Positions 43,701-51,873 of a stretch of 58,723 nucleotides of DNA are shown piece after piece. Source of the stretch: Zopfochytrium polystomum (lineage: Eukaryota; Chytridiomycota; Chytridiomycetes; Chytridiales; Chytridiaceae). A program made the position numbers and the translations under genes. The stretch spans positions 1 through 58,723 of the forward strand of contig JAIVFJ010000359.1 in the NCBI GenBank assembly GCA_025765615.1, written 5' to 3'. A model generated the notes under the pieces. That model worked only from the letters and a program-made list of their open reading frames with translations, was not told the origin of the DNA and ran no database searches. How positions within the stretch are numbered: the stretch's first letter is position 1; the number at the start of each line of letters is the position of its first letter.

Positions 43701-44284
43701 TGAGGGACTTTGTGGATGCTTCAGAGACCACAGCAGAACAGGAGGCCGATTATTTGATGGAAGCAGGGACAGTAGATGATAGGAGGGCGGATTTGAGGAC
43801 TCGCATGCAGATGGCGCAGGTGCGGCGGCAAGCTAGGGAAGCCCTGCGTGCGCACTGGGATCCAGTACGCAACAAGGGGTTTAGGGAATCGAGGAACAGG
43901 TGGCTGGCTAAGGAGACTCAGGGAGTGACGGGGAGGCCGGACGGATCTGGGTGGGTTGACTCTGATACAGAGAGTGGAGCTTCAGTGGGAGGTGGATGAG
44001 TGTCTGGTTCTGTTGCCTCATCATTTGTTTTCCATTTGTTTTTTGTTGTGTTGACTTTATATTTTTAAGCTGTTGTCTGGTTTAGGTTTGTCTCTACTGC
44101 TCTTTCAGATTTCTTCTCTTCACCTTGGCCTCTTTGTTTTTCTTCCTCTTTGGCTTTCTCTCTCTTACATGTGTCCCCTCCTGACCTCTTGGACCTTCCT
44201 TCCTTCACACGCATGTACTTTTTTAACTTTCAAGCTGCAGATTCCTCACCTTCGGGTTGGAGCGAATAATACACTATTGAAAAG
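40800..44284 (+). mobile_element. A4: 5'-truncated beta-type telomeric LINE
   Basis: It begins inside the endonuclease region of ORF2 and keeps the whole reverse transcriptase, the CCHC knuckle and the beta 3' end (GGAGCGAATAATACACTATT-GAAAAG). The window's last element, A7, contains the same sequence at 58484 onward, uninterrupted, which shows that A4's left edge is a truncation. Confidence 0.95.
40802..43999 (+). CDS. partial ORF2 (APE C-terminus, reverse transcriptase, CCHC) of A4
   Basis: The frame is open from the junction (VRGQWTTFSP) to the stop at 43997-43999, about 1,065 codons without a break. Visible parts: end of the endonuclease (GVTDLLLVN, FTDHRMLTF); reverse transcriptase blocks NYRPISLCSRLRL, QGGFRRHRSTMDQAF, VYLDIKAAYDCTN, TRGFLQGTVLSPMLFN and FADDS; CCHC C-x2-C-x7-H-x3-C (CKKC...HALEC). 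The YADD Tyr is Phe, as in some LINEs. The catalytic Asp pair is intact. It lacks ORF1 and the N-terminal endonuclease, so it is probably not mobile alone, but the intact frame shows that this copy is young. About 3/4 identical in sense to the alpha ORF2. Confidence 0.9.
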   Translation, partial: VRGQWTTFSPRIAGPAGRGVTDLLLVNRAGLGAVHNLVVHDAPEEYLAFTDHRMLTFELRTHLTMKPPFERLNVRRLMLRQVQYEKKLAETRKPLRQEIHSAWKTVNAAAVAQEEWSFERRRACADSVSQLVVKWLVDTGVQVAGKTKFSGGAGGPDVEEKHLEELKRRRDLSRMEAEAHPDADPVGQKDAWAKFRQWNRLTKVAIKRYRKRVYSAVQDLAVKDFAAEAKRIKCQKSRVERTHCALDPQKLPDYAAHFRGTIGHEPTGTDAINQDVLAACSTERPMVPLKLSEVAWIKKNAVEEACKIAPRGKAPGEDALFGELVCIAPHVVAPVLQRFFQLLAALQVVPTLWGIANVALVYKNKGVNTDVANYRPISLCSRLRLVYERVLAPQVERVVEGMIHPSQGGFRRHRSTMDQAFTLHELQQQYPDLTVVYLDIKAAYDCTNRNYVWESIWNAKNDKSPEFTRNQLLPILRSLFDFNACQLLVMGQKSDQIPVTRGFLQGTVLSPMLFNVAINSLPEALSRVPHSQLECGGLKINSLLFADDSAVFARNKAVLQNMLDEVHNWSQRRGMTFAAQKCVVVSKTRNLRLQMNGVVLPQEKTTLQLGLVRDCNGIDFETSLQMRVKKTEKMLQFLKSRGFNGWGFRPVNAYRVYMCFLRPMLEYGFALRPNSEAFLAPAQKVQDMCLRQALSFGKTSSTVAMHLIFGVVPMVARNKMLNARYFYRLHHIQDQRNTTAHMYRHMAERGRRAPAGSLTRLTLFTPDVDLYFGSVPRKALAQIPFVRHRTYPYDLEVTRSEPKNIDAVAMQKMHTVSLEKYKEKANLTGVVAPLVVPPHRGPCQVVRSGAMFNRRWLRCLVAWMGGRVAYHQKCKKCDAELDRNHALECSGVRRLLEADHPECVPSLEQARRNITVLDLLLQTLTFWAPYTANDADKIPQETRVASKKLGMKLARLIAKIRVECAGMRDFVDASETTAEQEADYLMEAGTVDDRRADLRTRMQMAQVRRQAREALRAHWDPVRNKGFRESRNRWLAKETQGVTGRPDGSGWVDSDTESGASVGGG

Positions 44285-44296
44285 TTAGGGTTAGGG
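44285..44296 (+). repeat. telomeric junction J7
   Basis: TTAGGGTTAGGG between the beta tail of A4 and the tRNA-like head of B3. Confidence 0.95.
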
Positions 44297-44698
44297 CCGG
44301 CCTGTGTAGGACAGTGGTTAAGTCGGCTGACCTGCACAGTGGGGGGCCCGGGTTCGATTCCCGGAAGGACGAAACAGGGAATTGCCGAGGTAAAAACCAC
44401 CCGATAAGGACACCCTGGCCACCGGCAAAGGATGCCCCCTGGTGGTTAGTCTGGCTAGTCCAGGCGAGGTAGCTCAAGTAACGGGAAGGTACCTTGGTGG
44501 TACTGGGCCGTCGCGGTTAAGTTGAGTGATGTCCCCAATGACAGCTCCCCATACGGACAGCTAAGGAGACTATACTGACCGGCGTGACTGATGAGAGCGG
44601 CTACCGGTGTGCTAAGCATGCTCAAGGTTTCACGGTGCCTAGAAAATAAGTGGCCCTAAGGTGCGGGGGCGAGGGTTCGACTCCCTCCTAGGTACGCG
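44297..44698 (+). ncRNA. tRNA-related Pol III-type segment (SINE head)
   Basis: A box TGGTTAAGTCG (44315-44325) and B box GGTTCGATTCC (44351-44361) fit the consensus. The B box lies in a perfect T-arm (CCGGG-TTCGATT-CCCGG, 44348-44364). At the other end a second tRNA-like unit shows GAGGG-TTCGACT-CCCTC (44671-44687) directly followed by CTAGGTA, which pairs with TGCCTAG at 44636-44642 (one G-U pair). Only 28 nt separate the 5' acceptor strand from the second T-arm, too short for a normal tRNA. The head has no good acceptor stem. So this is a tRNA-derived RNA, not a tRNA gene. Confidence 0.65.
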
Positions 44699-45437
44699 GT
44701 TCTGGGCGGCGCCTCGCGGGGCGCCACCCGTCGGGTCGGGGCGCCGCCCCCCTCGGTTGGGAAGGCGCCTCGGGGCGTCACCCTTCGCGTTTCGGTCAGG
44801 TCGGCGCCTCTGGCGTCACCCACTCCGGATGGATGGGGCGGTTCCTGGTGCTCCGCCCCTCGGTTTTTCGGTTGCAGGCGGCGCCTTGCGGCGCCACTCC
44901 TCGCCTTCGGTTGGTTTTCCTTCTGCTTTTAGTTTTTGGCTTTGCTTTTTCATCGATTTTCGCATCCTCTTCGTTCCTTTGCTTTTCCTTCGTGCGGTGC
45001 TCATTTTTCGAGTTACGCTTTTGCCTGTTCGATTTGGCCCCCCTCTTCGCTTCGGATAGGGCGTTAGGTCTTTGCTTTCTCTTCGATCTTTGCTTCTTCT
45101 TCGATCCCTGCTTTTTCTTCGAATTTTGCATTACCCTTCGACTTATGCTTCTCTTTCTTCGACTCGCCCCCCCTCCTAGCGGGGGGGCCTTACGCATTCC
45201 CACCCCCCCCCTTTTTTTGGGGGGGGGCCGGGCCTCATAGTTTCCGTTGGTGGTTGTTCTTCGTTGGGTGTTAGTGTGGGTTTTTTCAAGGTTCGCCCTT
45301 TTTTCCCTCACGCCCGCACTCGGCGTATTCGGGCCTAGATGCAGGTCTCTAACTGTTGTTTCCACTTCATCATTGGGCCGGTGAGGGTGGATTCGATCAC
45401 CAAAACAGTTGTAGTAGATAATAAATTTCTTGAGGAG
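44297..45437 (+). mobile_element. B3: SINE-like chimera, tRNA-like head plus family B 3' part
   Basis: The first ~400 nt are unrelated to other B elements and contain Pol III promoter boxes. From CGGTTCTGGGCGG (about 44697) onward it matches the last ~740 nt of B4 almost exactly (one difference in a C run noticed). It ends in the family B tail. Confidence 0.85.
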
Positions 45438-45449
45438 TTAGGGTTAGGG
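45438..45449 (+). repeat. telomeric junction J8
   Basis: TTAGGGTTAGGG between the B3 tail and GAGGAAAAACTTTGC of B4. Confidence 0.95.
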
Positions 45450-46954
45450 GAGGAAAAACTTTGCAATTTTCGGGGGTGGCGATTGGCGGCGTCCGCGAGG
45501 CCGCCGCCGCCGCCGACGCAGCCGCCTTCGATGGCGGCGGCGGGTGGTGTGGATCTCGCTTGCCGGCGTGCAGCGGGATCCGCAGCGCTGCGAGCGATCG
45601 CAGCGCTGGGAAGGACGAGTCGTAAGCGTGGGATGCGATCCCCCTGGCTGGCCTGCGAAATTAGCAGTAGCAGGACGCTCTATGATCGTCGGACCCACGA
45701 TCCCCCCCTCGGTGCGACGCCGTCGGGCCGGCGAGCCCGACGCCCCGCAGCTCACCCCAGACCTCCCGCATGGGACGCGTTCCCCCCGCTCGGCCCGGGA
45801 AATAGAGTACCGGGATGCGAAGGTGAGAGGGTGGGCAAGCCGTGTGTTGCTGGTTTGGGTGTAGTGCGACGTTCCTCCCTTGCCCCCGTCGCACGGGCGC
45901 TTGGGCGCCCTTCCCCTTCCCCTTCGATCTGCGCGGGGTAGTCCGCTACCCCCCGCTTTACGCACGGATCTCGTACTTCGCGGGTACGATCGAGAGGGGG
46001 TTGAGTCCCCCCTCCCGATCCTTCCTGCCTTGTCACGGTCTTCTTCGATTTAGCATTTTGGCGGCGCCTGGCGGCGCCACTCATCGGATTGGGGCGGCGC
46101 CTGGCGGCGCCGCCCTTCGGCTGTGCGGCGCCTTGAGGCGCCATCCTTTGGAATTGGGGCGCCTCGCAGGGCGCAACCCTTCGGATTAGGGCGGCGCCAC
46201 GGGGCGCCACCCCTCGGTTCTGGGCGGCGCCTCGCGGGGCGCCACCCGTCGGGTCGGGGCGCCGCCCCCTCGGTTGGGAAGGCGCCTCGGGGCGTCACCC
46301 TTCGCGTTTCGGTCAGGTCGGCGCCTCTGGCGTCACCCACTCCGGATGGATGGGGCGGTTCCTGGTGCTCCGCCCCTCGGTTTTTCGGTTGCAGGCGGCG
46401 CCTTGCGGCGCCACTCCTCGCCTTCGGTTGGTTTTCCTTCTGCTTTTAGTTTTTGGCTTTGCTTTTTCATCGATTTTCGCATCCTCTTCGTTCCTTTGCT
46501 TTTCCTTCGTGCGGTGCTCATTTTTCGAGTTACGCTTTTGCCTGTTCGATTTGGCCCCCCTCTTCGCTTCGGATAGGGCGTTAGGTCTTTGCTTTCTCTT
46601 CGATCTTTGCTTCTTCTTCGATCCCTGCTTTTTCTTCGAATTTTGCATTACCCTTCGACTTATGCTTCTCTTTCTTCGACTCGCCCCCCCTCCTAGCGGG
46701 GGGGCCTTACGCATTCCCACCCCCCCCCTTTTTTTGGGGGGGGGCCGGGCCTCATAGTTTCCGTTGGTGGTTGTTCTTCGTTGGGTGTTAGTGTGGGTTT
46801 TTTCAAGGTTCGCCCTTTTTTCCCTCACGCCCGCACTCGGCGTATTCGGGCCTAGATGCAGGTCTCTAACTGTTGTTTCCACTTCATCATTGGGCCGGTG
46901 AGGGTGGATTCGATCACCAAAACAGTTGTAGTAGATAATAAATTTCTTGAGGAG
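45450..46954 (+). mobile_element. B4: noncoding telomeric element
   Basis: The most complete B copy: 5' GAGGAAAAACTTTGCAATTT, paired GAAATTAGCAGTA-type blocks, hairpin GAGAGGGGGTTGAGTCCCCC (45992-46011), GC-palindrome units (46055-46415), TTCGAT units, C/G-run hairpin, conserved 3' block and tail. Confidence 0.85.
46055..46415 (+). repeat. GC-palindrome tandem units (B4)
   Basis: About nine units of GGCGGCGCC-N4-GGCGCC type with CCCTTCGG linkers; the last five are shared with B3. Confidence 0.8.
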
Positions 46955-46966
46955 TTAGGGTTAGGG
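46955..46966 (+). repeat. telomeric junction J9
   Basis: TTAGGGTTAGGG between B4 and AGGAAAAACTTTGC of B5. Confidence 0.95.
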
Positions 46967-48538
46967 AGGAAAAACTTTGCAATTTTTGGGGGTGGTGGCG
47001 GCGGCGAGCCGCCGCCGCCAACGCCGCCGCCTTCGACGGCGGCGGCAGGTGGTGTTGGGCGAACCCGCCGGCGTGCGGGGCGCTTGACAGCGCTGCGATC
47101 GCGATCGTAGCGCCGCGCCTGGCCATCCCGCCGCATGGGATGCGATCCCCCCGGCTGGCTCGTGAAAATAGCAGTAGCGAGATGCTGGCGATTGGCCTCG
47201 CGCGCGATCCCCCCCTCGGTGCGACGCCGTCGGGCCGGCGAGCCCGTCGCCCCGCAGCTCACCCCAGACCTCCCGCATGGGACGCGTTCCCCCCGCTCGG
47301 CCCGGGAAATTAGGAGTACCGGGATGCGAAGGTGAGAGGGTGGGCAAGCCGTGTGTTGCTGGTTTGGGTGTATTGCGATGTTCCTCCCACGCCCCGTCGC
47401 ACCGGGCGCCTACGCGCCCATCCCTTGTCATCACCACGCTCGGGGCAGCGGCTGACCCCGCTACCCCCCGCTCGATCGCAAGCAAGCCGGATGAGGTGGG
47501 CGGGTGGGGTCTGGCAACCCTCCCCGATCCTTTTTCCTTCCTTGTCACGGAACCCTTCGAATCGGGCGGCGCCTCGCGGCGCTGCCCTTCACGCTTGTCC
47601 CCTCGGTTCGGTAGAGGCGGCGCCGTGAGGCCCCCTCTCTTCGGTTGTGGCGGCGCCTCGCGGCGCTGCCCTCACGCTTCAGTTGCGGCGGCGCCCTGCG
47701 GCGCCGCCCTCCTCGGCTCGGTAGCGGCGGCGCCCTGCGGCCCCTCGCTTCGGTTGTGGTGGTGTCCTGCGGCGCCGCCCCTCACGCTTCAGTTGCGGCG
47801 GCGCCTGGCGGCGCCGCTCTCCTCAGTTCGGCTTTTTTCCGGTTGCGGCGGCGCCTAGCGGCGCCGCCTTCCTCGGTTCGGTTTTTTTTCGCTGTGGCGG
47901 CGCCCCGGGGCGCCGTCCCTCGGATGCGGCGTCGCCCAGTGGCACCCGCAGTTTTTCGGTTGTGGGCGGCGCCTCGGCGCCGCCCCTTGCAGTTATCGGT
48001 CGGACGGCGCCTCGAATATGCTCGGAGCGACAGCATTCTGTCGCTCCCCGCTCGGTTTCGTTCAAGCATGGCAGGTAACCCAAGAGGGGGTTGAGTCCCC
48101 CCTCCTGGCGTCACCTACTTCGGGTGGGGCGGCGCCTTGCGGTGTCACCCTCTTTGGTTGGGGCGGCGCCTCAGGGCGCCTCCCCTCACAACTCGGTCAG
48201 GAAGGCGCCTCGCGGCGTCACCCTCTGCACTTCGGTTGGGGTGGCGCCTCGTGGCGGCACCCCTTGCGCATTGGTTGGGGCAGCGTCCTTCGTCGCTGCC
48301 CGTCTGTTTTTCTTTGATTATCGCTATCCTCAGTTCTGTTTTTCCGTTTTCCGCTGACTGCATTTGCTCTCTCTTCGATTCTCCGCTTGTTGTCTTTGCT
48401 CTTTCTTCGATTTTCGCCTCTTCTTCGAGCTTCGCTTTTTTCTTCGCTCCTTTGCCTTTTCTTCGAACCGTGCCTATTCTTCGATTTACGCTTTCCTCCC
48501 TTCGACTCGCCCCTCTAGATAATAAATTTCTTGAGGAG
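46967..48538 (+). mobile_element. B5: noncoding telomeric element with a deleted 3' block
   Basis: 5' half as in B4. A long GC-palindrome array lies in the middle, with the GAGGGGGTTGAGTCCCCC hairpin at 48084-48101. The TTCGAT units run directly from TTCGACTCGCCCCTC into TAGATAATAAATTTCTTGAGG. The ~330-nt block that precedes the tail in B1-B4 is absent, yet the terminal ~25 nt and the junction are normal. Confidence 0.85.
47560..48300 (+). repeat. GC-palindrome tandem units (B5), longest array
   Basis: Roughly 17-20 degenerate 35-45-nt units around GGCGGCGCC-N4-GCGGCGCC, split once near 48010-48105 by the conserved hairpin region. Confidence 0.8.
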
Positions 48539-48549
48539 TTAGGGTTAGG
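48539..48549 (+). repeat. telomeric junction J10
   Basis: TTAGGGTTAGG between the B5 tail and the truncation point of A5. Confidence 0.95.
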
Positions 48550-49829
48550 CTCAGATGTACAGGCACATGGTGGAAAAGATTGCTTCTGGGGCCTCTGTGG
48601 GACAGTCCTTGACAAAGTTCTCACTTGACTATACGGGTATTCAGGATTTTTTGGACTCTGTGAGGCGGCCCTCCTTTGTGGAGTTGCCACTTGTGGTCCC
48701 CACAACCAAGGCCTATGACATTGAGTTGCCGGTGGTGAGAACAAAGAACATTGAGGCTGCAGACATGCTGGTGATGCACAAGCGGGCTCTGGTGAGGGTA
48801 CCAGCAGAAATCCTCCCCCACCGGGGTGGCTCAGGCTTTGGAGGTGCCTTCACACATGGGGCCATGCCAAGTTATTCGATCTGGTGCGGCATTTAACAGG
48901 AAGTGGCTCAGACACCTGCTGATGTGGATGGCTGGGATGGTAGCATTTCACCAACAGTGTGCAAGGGCTGGCTGTGTGGAGAAGTGCACTAGGAGGCATG
49001 TTTTGGAGTGTTCAGGGGTTAAGGACAGGCTGGAGAGGCTGCATCCTGAGTTGATTCCCACGGCAGAGCAACAGGATTTGAACATTTCAGCAGTGGATTT
49101 GGGCCTAAGGTCGCTGGTCTTTTGGGCCCCCTACAGTGCCAAAGCTGAGGACAAGATCTCCAAGGAGACTCGCATTGCCTCAAAGAAGATGGGAATGAAG
49201 CTGGCCAGGATGATCATGCAGATGCGCATTGAGTGTGGAGGACTTGCAAATTTCACTGATGCTTCAGAGACAACAGCAGCAGAGGAGGCAGAGGTCGTGG
49301 TGGAGGCAGGTCGTGTGAACCGACAGGGTATGAGCATTCAGGAACAGATGGCAGCAGCCAGGGTGCGCAAGCTTGCAAGGTTGGTCATCATCACCACCTA
49401 TGATCCAGTAAGGAACAAACAGTGGCGGGAGTCAAGGGAGAAGTGGAAGAAGAAGGAAACTGAGGGTGTTGAGGGGACAGTGGACGGCAATGGGCATGTG
49501 GACTCTGATTCAGAGGAGGAGGCTGGAACTGGGTGACAGTTTGTGCAGTGTTTCAGGTGCAGTCCTTCGAACCTCATTTGTTCTCTATTTGTTTTCTTGT
49601 TGTTAAATTTCACCTCACCTCTGTGGATCCTCTCCTCTTTTTTCTTTTTGACCTAGTTGCTGTCCATTGTTTCTCTCTTCTGCCTTTTGATTCTCTACTT
49701 GGCACCTCTTTCTTGCCTCTGGACATGTTTCTCCTATTTCATATGTACGCATTTTTTAACTTTCAAAGTTGCAGATTCCTCACCCTCTCCCTCGGGGGCG
49801 GGTTGGAGCGAATAAATCCCGTTGAAAAG
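48550..49829 (+). mobile_element. A5: 5'-truncated alpha-type telomeric LINE
   Basis: It starts in the region between reverse transcriptase and CCHC (CTCAGATGTACAGGCAC, equal to 54667 onward in A6) and ends in the alpha tail. Apart from small changes it matches A6. Confidence 0.95.
48551..49536 (+). pseudogene. ORF2 C-terminal fragment (A5), frameshifted
   Basis: The first frame (QMYRHMVEKIASG) runs to about 48797. There the sequence has GAGGGTACC where A6 has GAGGTGCC, a 1-nt gain that shifts the frame. The rest (VPSHMGPCQVIRSG to the stop 49534-49536) continues in the next frame and contains the CCHC knuckle. Confidence 0.85.
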
Positions 49830-49841
49830 TTAGGGTTAGGG
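49830..49841 (+). repeat. telomeric junction J11
   Basis: TTAGGGTTAGGG between the alpha tail of A5 and AGCGACTTTTTC of A6. Confidence 0.95.
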
Positions 49842-49887
49842 AGCGACTTTTTCTTCCTTCACAACCTCGCGTCCGTCGAAGACGTGC

Positions 49888-51873
49888 GTGAGGAGGTCGT
49901 CGCAAGGCAAAGTCAAGGTTGAAGACACCGTGAGAGTGTCGCAGCCTTCTACGAAGCAAACCAAACTCACCTTCGCCTCCGCCCAGCCGTCATTGCCAAC
50001 ACCCTCGATCGCAACATCGCCAGCCCCTGTCCAGATTCAGAAGCGATCGTTCGATCGCCGGCGCTTTGAAGTCACCACTGCTGCTGGATTTCACGATCTC
50101 GAACGTGATCTTTTTAAGTTCCACCAACGACAGCTTACCTGCCCTCGGTGCCGACATCAGTTCACCTCCAAGGGAGTTGCGGGACGTCCGAACTCGGTTT
50201 CTGGTATCCAGCGTCTCTCGATCACCTGCACTCACTGTCGCCCACCGGTCGCACGACGATTCCATTCGGAACTCGAGCGTGTGCACCCGGCCCATCACGC
50301 CGCCCTCCTCAACTCTCTCCACCAAGTCCACACCGCAGCCACAACTGCACGCATCATCGTGAACGCATCAGCTCACTGCGATCCCCTACTTCAGACGCCC
50401 GATCGCACATCCGTTGTACGGTTTGACGATCGGAAACACCGTACTCCACCATCAGCGGACTTGATCGTCTCTAAAAGAACCCGGGCTGCGTCGCGCGACG
50501 CAGATTCCGACCTCTCAAGCACGGACTCTCGTTCCCCATCACCAAGCCCCTCTTCTCGACACCCCGCCCACCCGTGCCCCGCCCTCGAACACCCAGCGAT
50601 GTCACAGCCCATCCCGTTTTCTCAGGCAATGTTCCCAGATCCGCCCCCTCGACGCCCACCGCCGACGATGGACGAAGTTTCTGATTTTATGGAACGGACA
50701 AACGCGCTCCTTAAACTGCACAGTGACAAGCACGACTATAGCGTGGCCGAGATTGATCGCCTCAAGGGACACATTGACCGCCTGAACGAGACGATCAAGG
50801 AGAAAGATGAGCGCATTCGCGAGTTGGAGTCCGAAATCCTGCTTCTTCAGATGGAGCGTACCGCTGGAGTCAAAGGGGGGGACGGTGGTGGCGGCGGTGG
50901 CGGCGGCGGGGCGGGTGGCAGTGGTGGGGGTGGCGGTGGTACCGCACCCAGTGACAGCGACACCAACCGACGCAAGCCTCCGGTTCGCTTGGATGACGAT
51001 GATTGGGATGTCGAGGAAGATGAGGAACGAGAACGCCAGCGACGCAGGAAGGGGGGTAGACCCTCTTCTCGCACCTCGGAACGCCCGACGACACCTGGAG
51101 GAGGCTGGCCAAGCTTGCCCCGCTCAAAGCAGAATGTGCACCCGCTAAGTTTTGCCGCAACTGTTGCGCTCTCTGGTCCTAAGCCTATTCATCCCAGCCC
51201 ATTTGTGAAAGGCATCTTTGTCGCCGCCGATCCCAATGCCTCTGTTGAAGACAAGATTGCTCAGGTTCTGAGGCCCCGCCCCTCAGCCGTCGCGGCTCGG
51301 CGCTCAGCGCCGGGCTACGTCCGGCCTGAGTCGTCGCTGCCCGAGGCTAAGTTTGTCCCAGTGTACATCCGACCTAACCTTTCAGATGTGGGTCGGGCTA
51401 ACCCCCGCCACAGCATGAGACTTGTGTTCAGACCTGAGAAGGGCTTCCCTAGAGTACCAGAAATTTCAGTCATTGGCCAATATGCTGCTCTGATGGAATG
51501 CTGGGTGTATGAGGGGGACAAGGAGAAGTTCATCAAGGCTTGTGCTGATGCTGAGATTGCTGTGGACACTGATTGTGAGCCCTGGATGCCCTCGAAGTTG
51601 AAGGATTCTCCTGAAGCTAGGGAAGCAGCTGTGCAGGCGTATATCCGCCGGGTTGCTGGGATCCTGAACCATCCATTCTTCAGACCGCCACCCAATGTTG
51701 CCAAGTCTATCTATGCATCTGTGCCAAAGAAATTGGAGACACTCTTGAGGGGGAAGTTGAAGGATCTCTCTCTGTACCCATCTGCGCCTTCTGGTGTGAA
51801 GGGGAAGGGGAGGGAAACTGAGACTGAACCCACTGCTGTGCGTGCAGGCGATGCCAATGCCATGGAAACATGA
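49888..51873 (+). CDS. ORF1 (Gag-like, zinc-ribbon, coiled coil) protein of A6
   Basis: About 655 residues. No ATG is found where the homologues start: SQGKVK at about 49900 aligns with MSGRGK/MSGKGK, but the preceding codon is TCG. The first in-frame ATG (50598) would remove the conserved zinc ribbon, so a non-AUG start or a lost start is likely. Domains: FEVTTAAGFHDLERDLF; zinc ribbon CPRC ... GIQRLSITCTHC; Ser/Pro-rich linker; coiled coil (DRLKGHIDRLNETIKEKDER and onward, about residues 290-325); Gly-rich tract; acidic/basic stretch; and the conserved C-terminal domain KFVPVYIRP, RHSMRLVF, PRVPEISVIG, LMECWVYEG. It probably coats the RNA. The stop overlaps the ORF2 start by 4 nt (ATGA). 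Confidence 0.85.
   Translation: MRRSSQGKVKVEDTVRVSQPSTKQTKLTFASAQPSLPTPSIATSPAPVQIQKRSFDRRRFEVTTAAGFHDLERDLFKFHQRQLTCPRCRHQFTSKGVAGRPNSVSGIQRLSITCTHCRPPVARRFHSELERVHPAHHAALLNSLHQVHTAATTARIIVNASAHCDPLLQTPDRTSVVRFDDRKHRTPPSADLIVSKRTRAASRDADSDLSSTDSRSPSPSPSSRHPAHPCPALEHPAMSQPIPFSQAMFPDPPPRRPPPTMDEVSDFMERTNALLKLHSDKHDYSVAEIDRLKGHIDRLNETIKEKDERIRELESEILLLQMERTAGVKGGDGGGGGGGGGAGGSGGGGGGTAPSDSDTNRRKPPVRLDDDDWDVEEDEERERQRRRKGGRPSSRTSERPTTPGGGWPSLPRSKQNVHPLSFAATVALSGPKPIHPSPFVKGIFVAADPNASVEDKIAQVLRPRPSAVAARRSAPGYVRPESSLPEAKFVPVYIRPNLSDVGRANPRHSMRLVFRPEKGFPRVPEISVIGQYAALMECWVYEGDKEKFIKACADAEIAVDTDCEPWMPSKLKDSPEAREAAVQAYIRRVAGILNHPFFRPPPNVAKSIYASVPKKLETLLRGKLKDLSLYPSAPSGVKGKGRETETEPTAVRAGDANAMET

Noticed and set aside
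44297..44370. Functional tRNA gene
   Set aside because: The boxes and T-arm are good, but there is no acceptor stem and no convincing anticodon arm; it is a tRNA-derived element.
44585..44600. CTGATGAG, with CGAAAC at 44371, as a hammerhead ribozyme
   Set aside because: The core boxes occur, but I find no stems II/III/I that would connect them in any of the three permuted topologies.
44796..46882. Basic minus-strand frames starting METTVRDL in B1-B4
   Set aside because: They are antisense to the elements. Between older copies they differ by amino-acid-changing substitutions and end at different places, and the identity of the B3/B4 pair comes from recent duplication of the DNA.
47560..48300. 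GC-palindrome array as a CRISPR array
   Set aside because: Repeats are degenerate and spacers are not unique (they are variants of one linker). The genome is eukaryotic.
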